A stretch of 64,000 nucleotides of DNA from Ashinkailepas kermadecensis (lineage: Eukaryota > Arthropoda > Thecostraca > Neolepadidae). A model generated the notes under the pieces. That model ran no database searches and was not told the DNA's origin. It saw nothing but the letters and a program-made list of their open reading frames with translations. Within the stretch, counting starts at the first letter, position 1. Every line of letters begins with the position of its first letter. The stretch covers positions 38,501-102,500 of the forward strand of contig JAOTOM010004877.1 in assembly GCA_034440615.1 (NCBI GenBank), given 5' to 3'. Made by a program: the position numbers and the translations under genes. Shown here piece by piece: positions 11,995-21,504 of the stretch.

Positions 11995-12160
11995 ACACGC
12001 ACACCGGAGGGGAGGGTCGGAATCCACCCACTGTTCCTGTAAATTTTTCGCCTATGGTATCTCATAAACGGGCGGGGATATTGCAACGAAATTTCGTGAC
12101 TTTCGAAAAATTGATCAGCTCATTCGATGCAAAATTAGCATCCGTTGGTAAATGTAGGTA
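11995..12160 (+). repeat. GC-rich hairpin transposon end, related to 26821-27744
   Basis: AACACGCACACCGGAGGGG is followed by AGGGTCGGAATCCACCC, which matches the termini at 19848, 26821 and 58496 and the inverted right ends at about 27690 and 59345. The sequence beyond (ATCTCATAAAC, then GAAATTTCGTGACT) resembles that beyond 19848. No matching right end was located, so this is a single end or a truncated copy. Confidence 0.45.
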
Positions 12161-12191
12161 CTGCAAGAGTGCATAATCCACCGAGCGGCCT

Positions 12192-12236
12192 ACGGCCCGC
12201 CCGCCCGCCCGCCCGCCCGACGCACGCACGCACGTA

Positions 12237-12272
<36 letters not shown>
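12192..12272. repeat. (CCCG)n and (GCAC)n microsatellite
   Basis: A short CCCG tract runs directly into GCAC repeats with one GTAC interruption. It lies about 140 bp left of the BEL/Pao target duplication and is extremely CpG-rich. Confidence 0.9.
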
Positions 12273-12418
12273 GGGCGCTCAAGGTCACAGGTTTCCTCTG
12301 CGTCGTGGTGTGGCGGCGAAGTGTGGCGGCTGATATCGACTTTATTTGACTCTGAGAGCTCATAGGGTCATAAAATGCATACTGCAGCGAGTTCAGTTCA
12401 CTACAGTCGTAATCTACC

Positions 12419-12524
12419 TGTAGCCGCCAAGTGCACGGCTGATTGGATTGGTGTGCGTACGAGACGTTGACCCCTCCAAGTAGCTTGAACTAAGTAGATC
12501 GACCGCCTCGTCACGTGATGTTCA
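12419..12524 (+). repeat. 5' LTR remnant of BEL/Pao element
   Basis: These 106 bp match 18712-18817 with a single C/T difference. Homology stops at GATGTTCA, exactly where the 3' LTR continues into its TATATAG box. The rest of U3, R, U5 and any primer-binding site are absent; the following 250 bp lead to gag with no match to the 3' LTR interior. Confidence 0.85.
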
Positions 12525-12776
12525 AGGTCTACTGGCATGTTCTCTGATTAGGGTGTGCGGTACATCGGGCTATCCGACACTGTATGATACTGTATAGCGA
12601 ATCGGTAGTCCTTATTGGAATGCTTGAGGGGCGTTGTGGGGTCCATGTTGATATTGGTCCCTTGCCAAAGCATTAAATATGTGCTGATCTTTCGTCGAGG
12701 ACTTGGCAGGCGATTTGGAGTAGGTAAATCCTGAGTTTGATAGTGGGTAGTCGCCTTCCAGAAGAACCGACGTTTT

Positions 12777-14160
12777 GTGATTGCCATGGATACCGTGGGA
12801 CAGTTGAAGATTTCGCAGTTGAAGGCTGAGTTAGCCACGAGGCGGTTAGATATTAGAGGTAACAAGGCAGTCTTGGTCCATATATTAGTAGAGGTTTTGG
12901 TCTCTGAAGGTGTAGAGCTGGATGCCTTTGTAGATAGTGTAAGGAGTGTGGGTGCTGTGGCAGATCCCTCCGGTTCTCCAGCAGACTTGTCTTTGAAACA
13001 TGAATTGGTTCAAGAGATTGCTGTTGGGGAAGATGTTCATGCTGAGCAAGAAGACAACATATCCCAAATTTCCAAATGTAGTTCGTCTGCGTCGATCGCA
13101 TCGATGCGAGCAGCGGAATCAGCTAGAAAGGCAGGCTTGCTGGCGAAGTCAACCTTGCTCAGAGAACAAAGGAAGGAGGAGCTTCGGCTGCGTCAGGCTG
13201 AGTTTAGGTTGCAGGAGGAAAGGTTGGCTTTAAAGATGAAGAGGGAAGATCTACAGCTTCGTGTTGATCTTGCGGAATGCAATGCTAGGGAGAAAGCTCT
13301 GGGTGAGTTTGACACTGTAAGAGATTCAGTTCTTGAGTCAGAACAGTTCACTTCTCATATTAAGGACGCGCACAGCGCAATGAAGGTGCCTGAAGTCGAA
13401 CTTAGTGATGCACCTTTGGGTGTCCACCAACCTGACAACTCCGTTCCGCCACGTGTATCTGATCTATCTCGTCAGCATCCACCTGATGACATGGAGAGGG
13501 TGATTAGGCTTCAAAATGAACACACAGGCTGTGCTGTCCCAAGCTCAGCGTAGTTTGCTCCCTGTTGCGGAAATATCTAGCTTCAGTGGAGATGTGACAC
13601 TCTTTCGGTCCTTCATGAGGGCATTTGATAGCAAAATCGCAAACCGGATCTATGATTCTGAGAAGTTGTTTTATCTTGAACAGTTCACAAAAGGAAAACC
13701 TCGTGACATTGTTAGAGGATGTTTGCATATGGAAGAAGGGCGAGGATATGATGAAGCGAGGAAGTTGTTGTGCCAGCGCTATGGCAATGAAGTCGGTGTG
13801 GCAGCGGCATACGTTGATAAGATACTCGCATGGCCAAACATCAAGGTTGAGGACGTGGATAGTTTAGACAGAATTTCTATCATGCTCAGGAGCTGTTTAA
13901 ACTCTATGACTGGCATGGTTGGTTGGTTATTGGTTTTTACGACACGTCGACCGTTGAGTCATATAGCGTCGCCAATCTCTCACGCCGATTGGTCGCGGGC
14001 GAAGAGTAGCGACAGGTGAGACTCGAACCCACAATCTTTCGATTGTGAGACGAGCATCTTACCCCTAGACCACTCGTCCCCTATGACTGGCATGTCCCAG
14101 GGCGTTAGAGAAATTGAGCATCGCAGGAACATTCGGTAGATCGTATTGAAGTTACCCTGG
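12777..14160 (+). pseudogene. BEL/Pao gag, N-terminal part, frameshifted and SINE-interrupted
   Basis: The structural protein starts MDTVGQLKISQLKAELATRR and resembles a SAP motif (residues 1-38). A charged, probably coiled-coil stretch follows (residues 110-175, rich in LREQRKEELRLRQAEF-type sequence). The second part, in another frame from 13516, contains LPVAEISSFSGDV and YLEQFTKGKPRDIVRG, typical of the DUF1759 gag core. A frameshift lies around 13500-13550, the SINE at 13918-14080 cuts the core, and a stop follows shortly after the SINE. Confidence 0.8.
13918..14080 (-). mobile_element. tRNA-derived SINE, copy 1, inside BEL/Pao gag
   Basis: The SINE reads on the minus strand from GGGACGAGTGGTCTAGGGGT (14080) to the tail CCAATAACCAACCAAC. 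The tRNA-like head has an A box (TGGTCTAGGGG) and a B box (GGTTCGAGTCT), i.e. an internal RNA polymerase III promoter, with a Val-CAC-like anticodon loop CTCACAA. A 14-bp target duplication, ctatgactggcatg, flanks it at 13904-13917 and 14081-14094. It is nested, so it is younger than the BEL/Pao insertion. The body (about 90 bp) ends in a hairpin and tail resembling the I-LINE 3' end. Confidence 0.9.
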
Positions 14161-14182
14161 CATATGCAAGACAGGTGGCGTC

Positions 14183-15240
14183 GTGTCGCCGATAGTGTGT
14201 GAGCATGAGCACAGATGTGTGACCTTTGGTGACCTAGTTAATTTTGTCGAGGAAGAGTCCAGGATCATGTCCAACCCAGTATTTGGTAGAGATGCTTTCA
14301 AGAAAGATGCGGAAGTCGAGAAGCAGTATGTGAAGCCACACAAACAGTTGGTTGGTAGCATCGGCGCTGCAGATATTCATGTTCGAGAGCCTTCCGGATC
14401 TGCGCCTGCAGCGGGCTGTCCCTTATGCAGAGGAAATCACCTTTTGGAGGATTGCAAACAACTTTCTGGTAAAGACGAGCAGGTAAAGTTGGACTTTATA
14501 CGTAAAGGTCGCCGCTGCTTTGGTTGTCTACGAGTGGGCCACTTCTCGAGTCAATGTAAGGGAAGAAGGACGTGCACCATCTGCAAGGGCAGACACCAGA
14601 CACTTCTGCATAGGAATCCATTGCAGCCTAGGAAGTCTGAACGCAATGTTCAGCAGGACAGGGTCAAGCTGGAAGCTGAGGAGAGGACAAGCAGCACAAC
14701 GGTAATGGGCATTGGAACCATTTTCAATGAGAGTGCCTGTTCTGGGAGTGGCATGTCTATCATTCCGGTCAAGGTTAGGTCTAAGTATGGACAAATCATC
14801 AAAACTCACGCTCTGTTAGACAGCGGAAGTTCAGCAACATTTTGTACGAAGTCCCTATTGGATCAGTTGGGATGCACAGATGCAGTTTCCACCACTCTTG
14901 TGATATCTACAGTGCAAGCAAAGGGCGATGAACTGAAAAGTTCTGTTGTCACTGGACTGGAGGTGGCAGGGCTAAACGAAGACTCCTATCCCCTCCTGTA
15001 TACACACTTGCCAAGATCCCTGTTTCTGTTGATGACATTGCGAAGCAGGAAGATGTCGAGCGGTGGCCGCATCTGCGGAAGTTGTCGTTTCCAAGTCTAG
15101 ATGCAAATGTCGATCTCATGATAGGCAACAATTTCCCCCGAGCATTGGAACCTTGGGATGTTGTTCATGGACCTGCTGAAAATGCGCCATTCGCAATCAA
15201 GACTAGATTAGGATGGGTAGTTAGCGGAGCTGTGAAGGAC
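14183..15240 (+). pseudogene. BEL/Pao gag zinc knuckles and aspartic protease
   Basis: The frame from 14183 contains CPLCRGNHLLEDCKQL, CFGCLRVGHFSSQC and CTICKGRHQTLLH, three knuckle-like motifs of Pao gag. The protease follows (DUF1758-like), with the active site HALLDSGSSATFC near residue 212. It continues in another frame from 15082 with LDANVDLMIGNNFPRAL and TRLGWVVSGAV, the usual end of this domain. The frame change between 15060 and 15100 is a disabling indel. The mature products would be nucleocapsid and the polyprotein-processing protease. Confidence 0.82.
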
Positions 15241-16740
15241 AGAGTGGAAGCAGACGTGAAGGTCAATCGTGTTCAGGTAGATAACATGTCTCTTGATGAA
15301 ACTCTAATCAGGATGTATAACGAAGAGTTCCCAGAAAACTGTGGCATAGATACTAAGGGTCCATCACAGGAGGATCGCATGTGGAATGCCAAGGTAGCTG
15401 CAAGTTGCAGGAAGATGCCGGAAGGGCACTACGAAATCGGTCTCCCCTTTTGTAAAAGCGACCCAATACTGCCCAACAACAGAACATGTGCTCAGCGAAG
15501 ACTGATTGGCTTAAAAAGGAAGCTTGACCGGGATAAAGACTTCTCCAATATGTACGTCAGCTTCATGCAGGACATGTTGGATAAGAAGTATGCTGAGAAG
15601 GTTCCTTCAGAAGCCCTAAGTAGAAACGATGGCAAGGTATGGTACATTCCACACCACGGTGTTTTCCATCCACGGAAGTCCAAAATTAGAGTTGTATTTG
15701 ACTGTGCAGCTAGGTTCCGGGATGTTTCGCTTAACGACACTCTTCTCACAGGACCAGATATTACAAATACCATTATTGACGTACTAGTTAGGTTCCGACA
15801 GAAAGAATGTGCCTTCATGGCCGACGTTGAGGCTGTTTTATCAGGTAGTAGTGCCTGAAGAGGACTGAGATTTCCTGCGTTTCCTATGGTGGCCTGACGG
15901 TAACAAGCCTGACGGTAACACAAGCCTGCCTCCCGAAGAGTTTCGCATGATGGTACATTTGTTCGGGGCAAGTTCTTCCCCTAGCTGCGCAAATTTTGCA
16001 TTGCGGAAATGTGCCGAGGATAGTGAGGACCAATTCGATCAAGAAGTGGCTCGTACTGTGCGGAGGAACTTCTAAGTGGACGACTGCCTGAAATCTGTCG
16101 ATAGCGTGGAGGAAGCTGTCTGGCTGGTCAGAGATTTCAGGACGATGTGCAAGCCGGAGGATTCAACCTGACCAAGTTTGTCAGCAATCGTCGAGCATTT
16201 CTGGAATTATTGTCGGATGAGCGTGGGGAGCAAGTTAGGACGCTAGATCTAAATCAAGATCCCTTCCCGTTGAGAGAGCGTTGGGAGTGTGCTGGTCGAT
16301 TGATGACAATATGTTGTTCTTCAAGGTATCTATAATGGATAAACCAGCTACGAGAAGAGGAATGTTATCGGCTATCGCTTCCATATATGATCCTCTGGGC
16401 ATCGTTTCGCCTCGTCGGAAGATTAATTTTGCGAGACTTGACGGAACTTAAGCTAGGATGGGACGAGGAGATTCCTTCTTTAGACGAGACAGTGGGAGGA
16501 ATGGTTGAACGGCTTACATAGGCTGTCCGAGGTCAAGCTACCCAGATGCTACAGGCCCGACAGTTTCTGGCGCATATTGTCGGCCGAACTGCATCATTTT
16601 GCGGACGCGAGTGAGAAGGCTTATGGTTGCGTGTCTTATGTGCGTCTCACCAGTGGTCAAGGATGCTATCATTGTGCCTTTCTCTTCGGCAAGTCTCGCG
16701 TAGCGCCCTTAAAGAAGCAAACCATTCCTCGCCTATAGTT
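15241..16740 (+). pseudogene. BEL/Pao reverse transcriptase and RNase H, decayed
   Basis: RT begins after the protease and shows YIPHHGVFHPRKSKIRVVFD and ADVEAVL in frame up to 15858. The frame is then lost; a short direct duplication around ggtaacaagcctgacggtaacacaagcctg (15899-15928) lies at the break. Later fragments such as TKFVSNRRAFLELL (16170) and LHHFADASEKAYGC (about 16590) correspond to the RT thumb/connection and an RNase H-like region. The catalytic YxDD box is not in an open frame. I do not reconstruct the protein. Confidence 0.72.
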
Positions 16741-18596
16741 AGCAGCCGCTACAATGGCTGTTCGCGTCGGATTGATGCTCGAGAAGGCGTTTGAGATGCC
16801 AATTCGAAGTACTACGTATTGGACGGATAGCACGACAGTTCTCCGATACCTCAGGAACGATCGAACGAGATTCCACACCTTCTAGTGCGAACCGCTTGGC
16901 CGTTATTCGGGCCGGATCGACTCCTGCACAGTGGAGGTTCGTCGGTACCAAGGTAAACCCAGCTGACGACGCGACAAGAGGAAAACAAAGCTCACGCTGG
17001 ATCCATGGACCAGAGTTTCTTCGACGCCAAGAGGATTGGCCACAAATGCCGTCTGTCATGTTCAGTGATGAAGTAGATCCAGAAGTAAAGAAAGTGATGA
17101 CGGTTGGCGCCAAGGCAGTGGATGAGCCGAGTCCGACTCAAAGGCTGATTAGTCATTTATCTTGCTGGTATAGGCTAAGACGAGCGGTTGTGTGGTTTCG
17201 TAGAGTCCAACGGATCCTTCAGTTCCGTAGTCTACAGATTAGAGACAAGTCTGTTTGTGGATTTATCACGCCTGAGGAATTATTGCAAGCTGAAAGGGTG
17301 ATCATTAAGTTCGTGCAAACTGACATGTTTTGTGAAGATGTTGGTGGTCTGACTGATGGAGACCGTTGTCGGGTGAAGAAGTCCAGTACGTTGGTCAAGT
17401 TGAACCCCTTTGTACAGAGTGGAATTATTCGCGTTGGAGGAAGGCTGCGTTCGGCAGCCATCCTTCATGAAGCACGGCATCCTTATCTCCTGCCGTACAG
17501 GGGTCATGTAACTGATCTGATAATAGGGCATGCCCACAGACTTGTTGGCCACCAGGGGCGGGAACATGTCTTGTCCCGTTTGCGCGAGAAGTATTGTCAT
17601 CAAGGGAAACTCAGCAGTACGGAGAGTATTAGGGAAGTGTTTGTCGTGCCGGAAGCTGCAGGCTCCGTCAATGAAGCAAAGGATGTCTGATCTACCAGAA
17701 GATCGAGTGAGACCTGATGATCCACCATTCACTAGTGTTGGAGTTTATATCTTTGGTCCATTCTATACGAAGAGGACGAGGACAGGTCAAGCGCTATGGG
17801 GTCCTGTTTACGTGTTTAGCCATTCGTGCGATCCACATAGAAATCGCTGATTCTCTCTCTACAGATTCGTTTGTTCACGCCCTGAGGCGCTTCTCGGCTC
17901 GTAGAGGTCAGGTTAGGTTAATACGATCAGATCGAGGTACCAACTTTGTCCGCGCCGAAAAGGAGCTGAAAGAAGCAGTTGAGACTTGGAACCAAGCTGA
18001 GATCAGTACGGTGATGCTCCAGAGGGAGATTCGATGGATATTTAATCCTCCCGGAGCTTCACACTTCGGAGGTTTTTGGGAACGTCAAATTCGGACATTC
18101 AGAAAGATCCTCAATGCAGTAGCAACAGAACAAACCTTGAACGATGAGTCCTTGCAAACTCTGTGTGAAGTTGAAGCGATCGTCAACAGTCGTCCGTTAA
18201 CAACGGTGTCTGCGGATCCAAGGGACCAGGAGCCATTGACTCCAAACCACTTGTGGCTGCGCGGTTGCCCTGTGTTTCCTCCAGGCGTTTTCACACCAAA
18301 TGACTTATCCTAGGAAGCGATGGAGGCAAGTACAATATTTGGCAAACTTGTTCTGGAGAAGGTGGTGCAAGGAATATTTGCCGAATCTCCAGTCGAGATC
18401 CAAGTGGCATGAGCGCCATAGGAATCTACGCGTGAATGACGTGGTGCTGGTTGCAGACCAGGCCACTCCAAGAGGACACTGGCCATTGGGACTCGTGGTG
18501 CAGGTAACCACGGATCGCGATGGTCTCGTAAGAAGTGCAATGGTGAAGAGGGGTAGTTCGATTGTTCGAAAGCTTATATCCAAGTTGGTTTTGTGA
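16741..18596 (+). pseudogene. BEL/Pao integrase and C-terminal domain, frameshifted
   Basis: The frame 16791-17690 carries LNPFVQSGIIRVGGRLRSA, HPYLLPYRGHVTDLIIGHAH and GHQGREHVLSRLREKY, the H2C2 zinc-binding region in front of Pao integrase. The frame 17717-18313 holds the catalytic core (LIRSDRGTNFVRAEKEL, PPGASHFGGFWERQIRT and EAIVNSRPLT, giving the D and E of the DDE triad). The frame 18300-18596 encodes a DUF5641-like tail (RWCKEYLPNLQ and DVVLVADQATPRGHWPLG). Two frame breaks, near 17690 and 18300, inactivate it. Confidence 0.82.
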
Positions 18597-18700
18597 GAGG
18601 AAGCCGCTTGAGTGTATGCACGATTTCTTTAACGTTGCTTGTTGTTTTTCTTCAGGAGAGATTTCGAAGCCTTGAATATTGTGTTGAACCTAGTGGGTTC

Positions 18701-18711
18701 AAGGGGGAGGA
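18701..18711 (+). other. Polypurine tract of BEL/Pao element
   Basis: AAGGGGGAGGA directly precedes the 3' LTR first base, the standard position for the primer of plus-strand DNA synthesis. Confidence 0.85.
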
Positions 18712-19215
18712 TGTAGCCGCCAAGTGCACGGCTGATTGGATTGGTGTGCGTACGAGACGTTGACCCCTCTAAGTAGCTTGAACTAAGTAGATCGACCGCC
18801 TCGTCACGTGATGTTCATATATAGTGCGAAACTATATTCTGTGTTACTCCGCGCGCAACAATACTAAGTTGACGAGAAGGGCAGTTTTGAAGGCGTGTAT
18901 TAGTTTGCAATGTAGGCTCCGTGGGTGCAGTGATCGGTGTCGAGCGGCAGAACCTTGGTAGGTATTCTCGCGCAGCGCGCCGTGTTCACATGTGTTAGTA
19001 TAGTTATATGATGATGCAGAAGAAATGGACTGCACATACATGCTCGCGTGGTTGTACTTATTTATCTCTTTCTTCCGTAGGCTGTTAGGCTGATTGATTG
19101 TGGTCGGAATTTTAATGTGAAACGTTTTTCAGAAACCGCATCAAAACAATACACCTGAGCATGCGAGTTGCGAATCTGCAGTTGAAAGCATGGGCATCGA
19201 GATCACGAGCCTACA
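18712..19215 (+). repeat. 3' LTR of BEL/Pao element, 504 bp
   Basis: The LTR starts TGTAGCCGCC after the polypurine tract and ends CCTACA before the ctacc target duplication. TATATAG at 18818-18824 is a plausible core promoter. The first 106 bp match the 5' LTR remnant. The right end is set by the TG...CA rule, the short inverted TGTAG/CTACA ends and the target duplication; no second intact LTR is available to confirm it. Confidence 0.8.
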
Positions 19216-19220
19216 CTACC

Positions 19221-20250
19221 ATCCAATTTGTGCTTCTAGCTTCAGAAGCTTCCGACATCTCGTGGTGGCGACTCCGTCCCCTCCGCCTTCGGTGCGTTGT
19301 GAGAGGCCGTCCGGTGCGCGTGCTAACACGTTGAGTTGAATAGACCAACACAGATCCAGGCCGAGCAAGATCCAACATGAGCATATACTTTTTAACAAGC
19401 CTCGCTGAGAACATTAGGCGCGTTGCGACACCTTGCATACGATGAGCATGTACGATGTGTGCAAAGTCGCAAGTTACTTGGTGATATGCTGTGAGAATGC
19501 AACGTGGTGATTTTAAATGTGCGTACCAGCATACTATTCTTCAAGCTTAGAAAGAACAACATGATGGCCACGCACCTTTCTCTCCGGATATGGGATAACT
19601 GAGTTCATTGGTGACAAATCTGCGTGGCAGATTGGCACCAATATACAGCCTGGCAGTTGACTGCGTTGTGCAAAAACTCGAGGTTCATCTTGTCTTTCTG
19701 GGCCTGTGTCTGTATGAATGATGTTCTCGATATTTGGCTTTAAGGTTATGCATGGTTGGCACATCTAGAATCACCTTTGGTAGTGGTTGAGAAATTGCTC
19801 TACACTCCAAGCTCTGTATAAATATAATACGCCAGTTAGCACGCGCACCGGGTGGGCCAATCCGCCCACACTGACTTTTTTCAACAATATCTCCTAAACC
19901 TGCAGGGACACTAATGAAATCGTGTGACTGCGTTGCAAATTGCTAAGTGCATGACAATTTTGTAACCCGCCGGTAAACAGAACTGCGGTGGTGCAAAGTC
20001 GACCGATCGACTGCCGACAAAATGTCTGCTGTTCAAGGTCAGAAAGTTTTCGTCGGCGTGGTGACAGGGCGTGGCGTACTGGCCGATCTCGATCACATTT
20101 GATCCTGAAGGCATTGGCCTCGGGTTGTCAAAATTATGCTGCAGGAGTAATATCTCGCCAAAATTGTGTGCGTTATGCGAGAGGCAGTCCGGTGCACCGC
20201 TAAGTATGGGATAAAGTGAGAACATTTTTTGTGCAAGATAAAAACCTCAC
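19221..20250. other. Intron remainder with one GC-rich transposon end
   Basis: No exon was recognised. At about 19848 GCACGCGCACCGGGTGGGCC runs into AATCCGCCCAC, a member of the hairpin-end family; GTGGGC pairs with GCCCAC here. It is followed by ATCTCCTAAAC and GAAATCGTGTGACT, shared in diverged form with 11995-12160. Confidence 0.45.
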
Positions 20251-20526
20251 CTTGTGAATCACCGCCACTGGTGAAGACAGCAATGCCCATGCCTTTGGTC
20301 AGACCATGCTCAATAGCCTGGCCTTCTTTTCCAATGACACAAGGAATTTGATAGCCTGCAGTGTGACCCATGAAGGTAGCACTGCTTTCGTGCAAAAAGG
20401 ACGGCATGCTTGGCTGCATAACCGCTATTCTTGATTGGTCCAGAACAGCCGGGTCGAGCAAGTTTTCGGATGCCATGTTGTCAGCGGCAGCGTGTTGCAC
20501 AGCGCCGGATAAATTTGTAGTAGTCA
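20251..20526 (-). CDS. Pfk: 6-phosphofructokinase, N-terminal coding exon
   Basis: This exon ends in the PFK nucleotide-binding segment LTKGMGIAVFTSGGDSQ followed by a split Gly codon (CAAG then gtgagg donor at 20250), which joins in phase to 9323-9474 to give GGDSQGMNAAVR. The acceptor on the minus strand is ttttctttgtgtttcag at 20527. About 75 residues lie before KGMG, longer than the roughly 15-20 residues usual before this motif in animal PFK. They include MASENLLDPAV, a possible internal start. The first exonic bases are TG, so an upstream exon ending in A would create ATG there. The extension could be a lineage-specific N-terminus or partly untranslated. Confidence 0.88.
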
Positions 20527-20842
20527 CTGAAACACAAAGAAAACAAATGGTAAAAACAAAGTAGATGGATATCATGCATTTCGGGAATATCATGAACATA
20601 TACAAACATATAACAATGGATGAACATGCTTAAGCAACACAGTAAAATATTTGCATACGAAACAATATTTTATAAGTGTTGCATGCAGGTAAGCAATGAA
20701 AGCTAGAAAATGCGGAGCTCAATATGAGAATGCAGTGCACAATGCACATGCAAACTTCATGCATAACTATCTTGGTTGCTGAGATATGAAACCACTGCAT
20801 GACACTCATTTTCACCATACTCGCCAGTGAGCAAATGAGCAG

Positions 20843-20895
20843 TTAGTTATTTGGGTTTTAGGGCGCATCAACTGCATTGGTTATACAGCGCCCAT
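20843..20895 (-). mobile_element. Ultrashort tail-only retroposon, 53 bp
   Basis: The insert is flanked by a 10-bp direct repeat, aaatgagcag (20833-20842 and 20896-20905). On the minus strand it begins ATGGGCGCTGTATAACC, has closing stem arms GGGCGC (20893-20888) and GCGCCC (20866-20861), and ends CTAAAACCCAAATAACTAA. It is just the 3' hairpin and tail seen at the end of LINE copy 1. Upstream of PFK exon 20251-20526, it lies in a probable intron. Confidence 0.8.
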
Positions 20896-20916
20896 AAATG
20901 AGCAGAGTTCTAGACC

Positions 20917-21437
20917 CCGCTTCATACCATTCAGGTTTCAGGAAGAAGTGGATCGGAGAGTGTATGGTAGGACTGCATCTCACATTGGTTGGTTATTGGT
21001 TTTACGACACGTCGACCGTTGAGTCATATAGCGTCGCCAATCTCTCACGCCGATTGGTCGCGGGCGAAGAGTAGCGACAGGTGAGATTCGAACCAACAAT
21101 CTTTCGATTGCGAGACGAGCATCTTACCCCTAGACCACTCGTCCCCCCTGCATCTCACATTGAAGTAAGATTTTAACATAATGGGGCTGAGGGACAAAAC
21201 TACAAGACTACAAAAGAAAAGTAGCTATTCACCACATGCCACCAGAGCCAATTAAGTTGTCATATAACAAAGTCTAGCATCCTTGGACTTATATTATTGC
21301 GACCGTCATGAGACGGAAGGTCACGTCCAATGCCAGCCGCGGACTTCACTCGTTCACCACGTCCGCTTCGCACCATTCAGGATTCAGGAAGAGGTAGATC
21401 TGAGAGTGTATGGTAGGACTGCATCCCACACTGAAGT
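20917..21437 (+). repeat. Tandem duplication, one copy filled by a SINE
   Basis: About 90 bp (CCGCTTC..CCATTCAGG..TTCAGGAAGA, then GTATGGTAGGACTGCATC, then a TGAAGT.AGATTTT block) occurs at 20917-21175 and again at 21347-21437. The first copy is split by the SINE; the second lacks it and shows the pre-insertion sequence. Confidence 0.75.
20988..21147 (-). mobile_element. tRNA-derived SINE, copy 2
   Basis: Same family and orientation as 13918-14080: head GGGACGAGTGGTCTAGGGGT, B box GGTTCGAATCT, tail CCAATAACCAACC. The anticodon-loop position reads CTCGCAA instead of CTCACAA. A 15-bp target duplication, ctgcatctcacattg, lies at 20973-20987 and 21148-21162. Confidence 0.9.
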
Positions 21438-21504
21438 GAGATTTTGAACTTTTGAACTTTTGAAAACCTTCCAACACAGACAAAGACCACAAAATGAAGT
21501 CATA

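Larger units (their letters stand above)
12419..19215 (+). mobile_element. BEL/Pao LTR retrotransposon, antisense in the PFK intron
   Basis: The element is bounded by a 5-bp target duplication, ctacc (12414-12418 and 19216-19220). The outer ends are TGTAG...CTACA. The order is partial 5' LTR, gag (SAP-like N-terminus, DUF1759-like core, CCHC knuckles), aspartic protease, reverse transcriptase, RNase H, integrase (zinc-binding and DDE core), a DUF5641-like C-terminus, polypurine tract and 3' LTR; this order is characteristic of BEL/Pao. No env-like frame lies between pol and the 3' LTR. The first 106 bp of both LTRs differ at one position, suggesting a young insertion. Frameshifts, a SINE insertion and loss of most of the 5' LTR make it non-autonomous. 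Confidence 0.9.
9475..20250 (-). other. Pfk: PFK intron, 10.8 kb
   Basis: The interval is bounded by a GT donor (minus strand, ...CACAAG then gtgagg at 20250) and an AG acceptor next to 9474. It contains a (CA)n tract, an imperfect minisatellite, a diverged interspersed repeat, a GC-rich transposon end and a BEL/Pao LTR element inserted antisense to the gene. More than half of the intron is BEL/Pao sequence. Confidence 0.85.

Noticed and set aside
13918..14080. tRNA-Val gene on the minus strand
   Set aside because: The tRNA-like head has A and B boxes and a CAC-like loop, but the anticodon stem pairs poorly, three copies share a 90-bp non-tRNA body, and each has a target duplication. It is a SINE.
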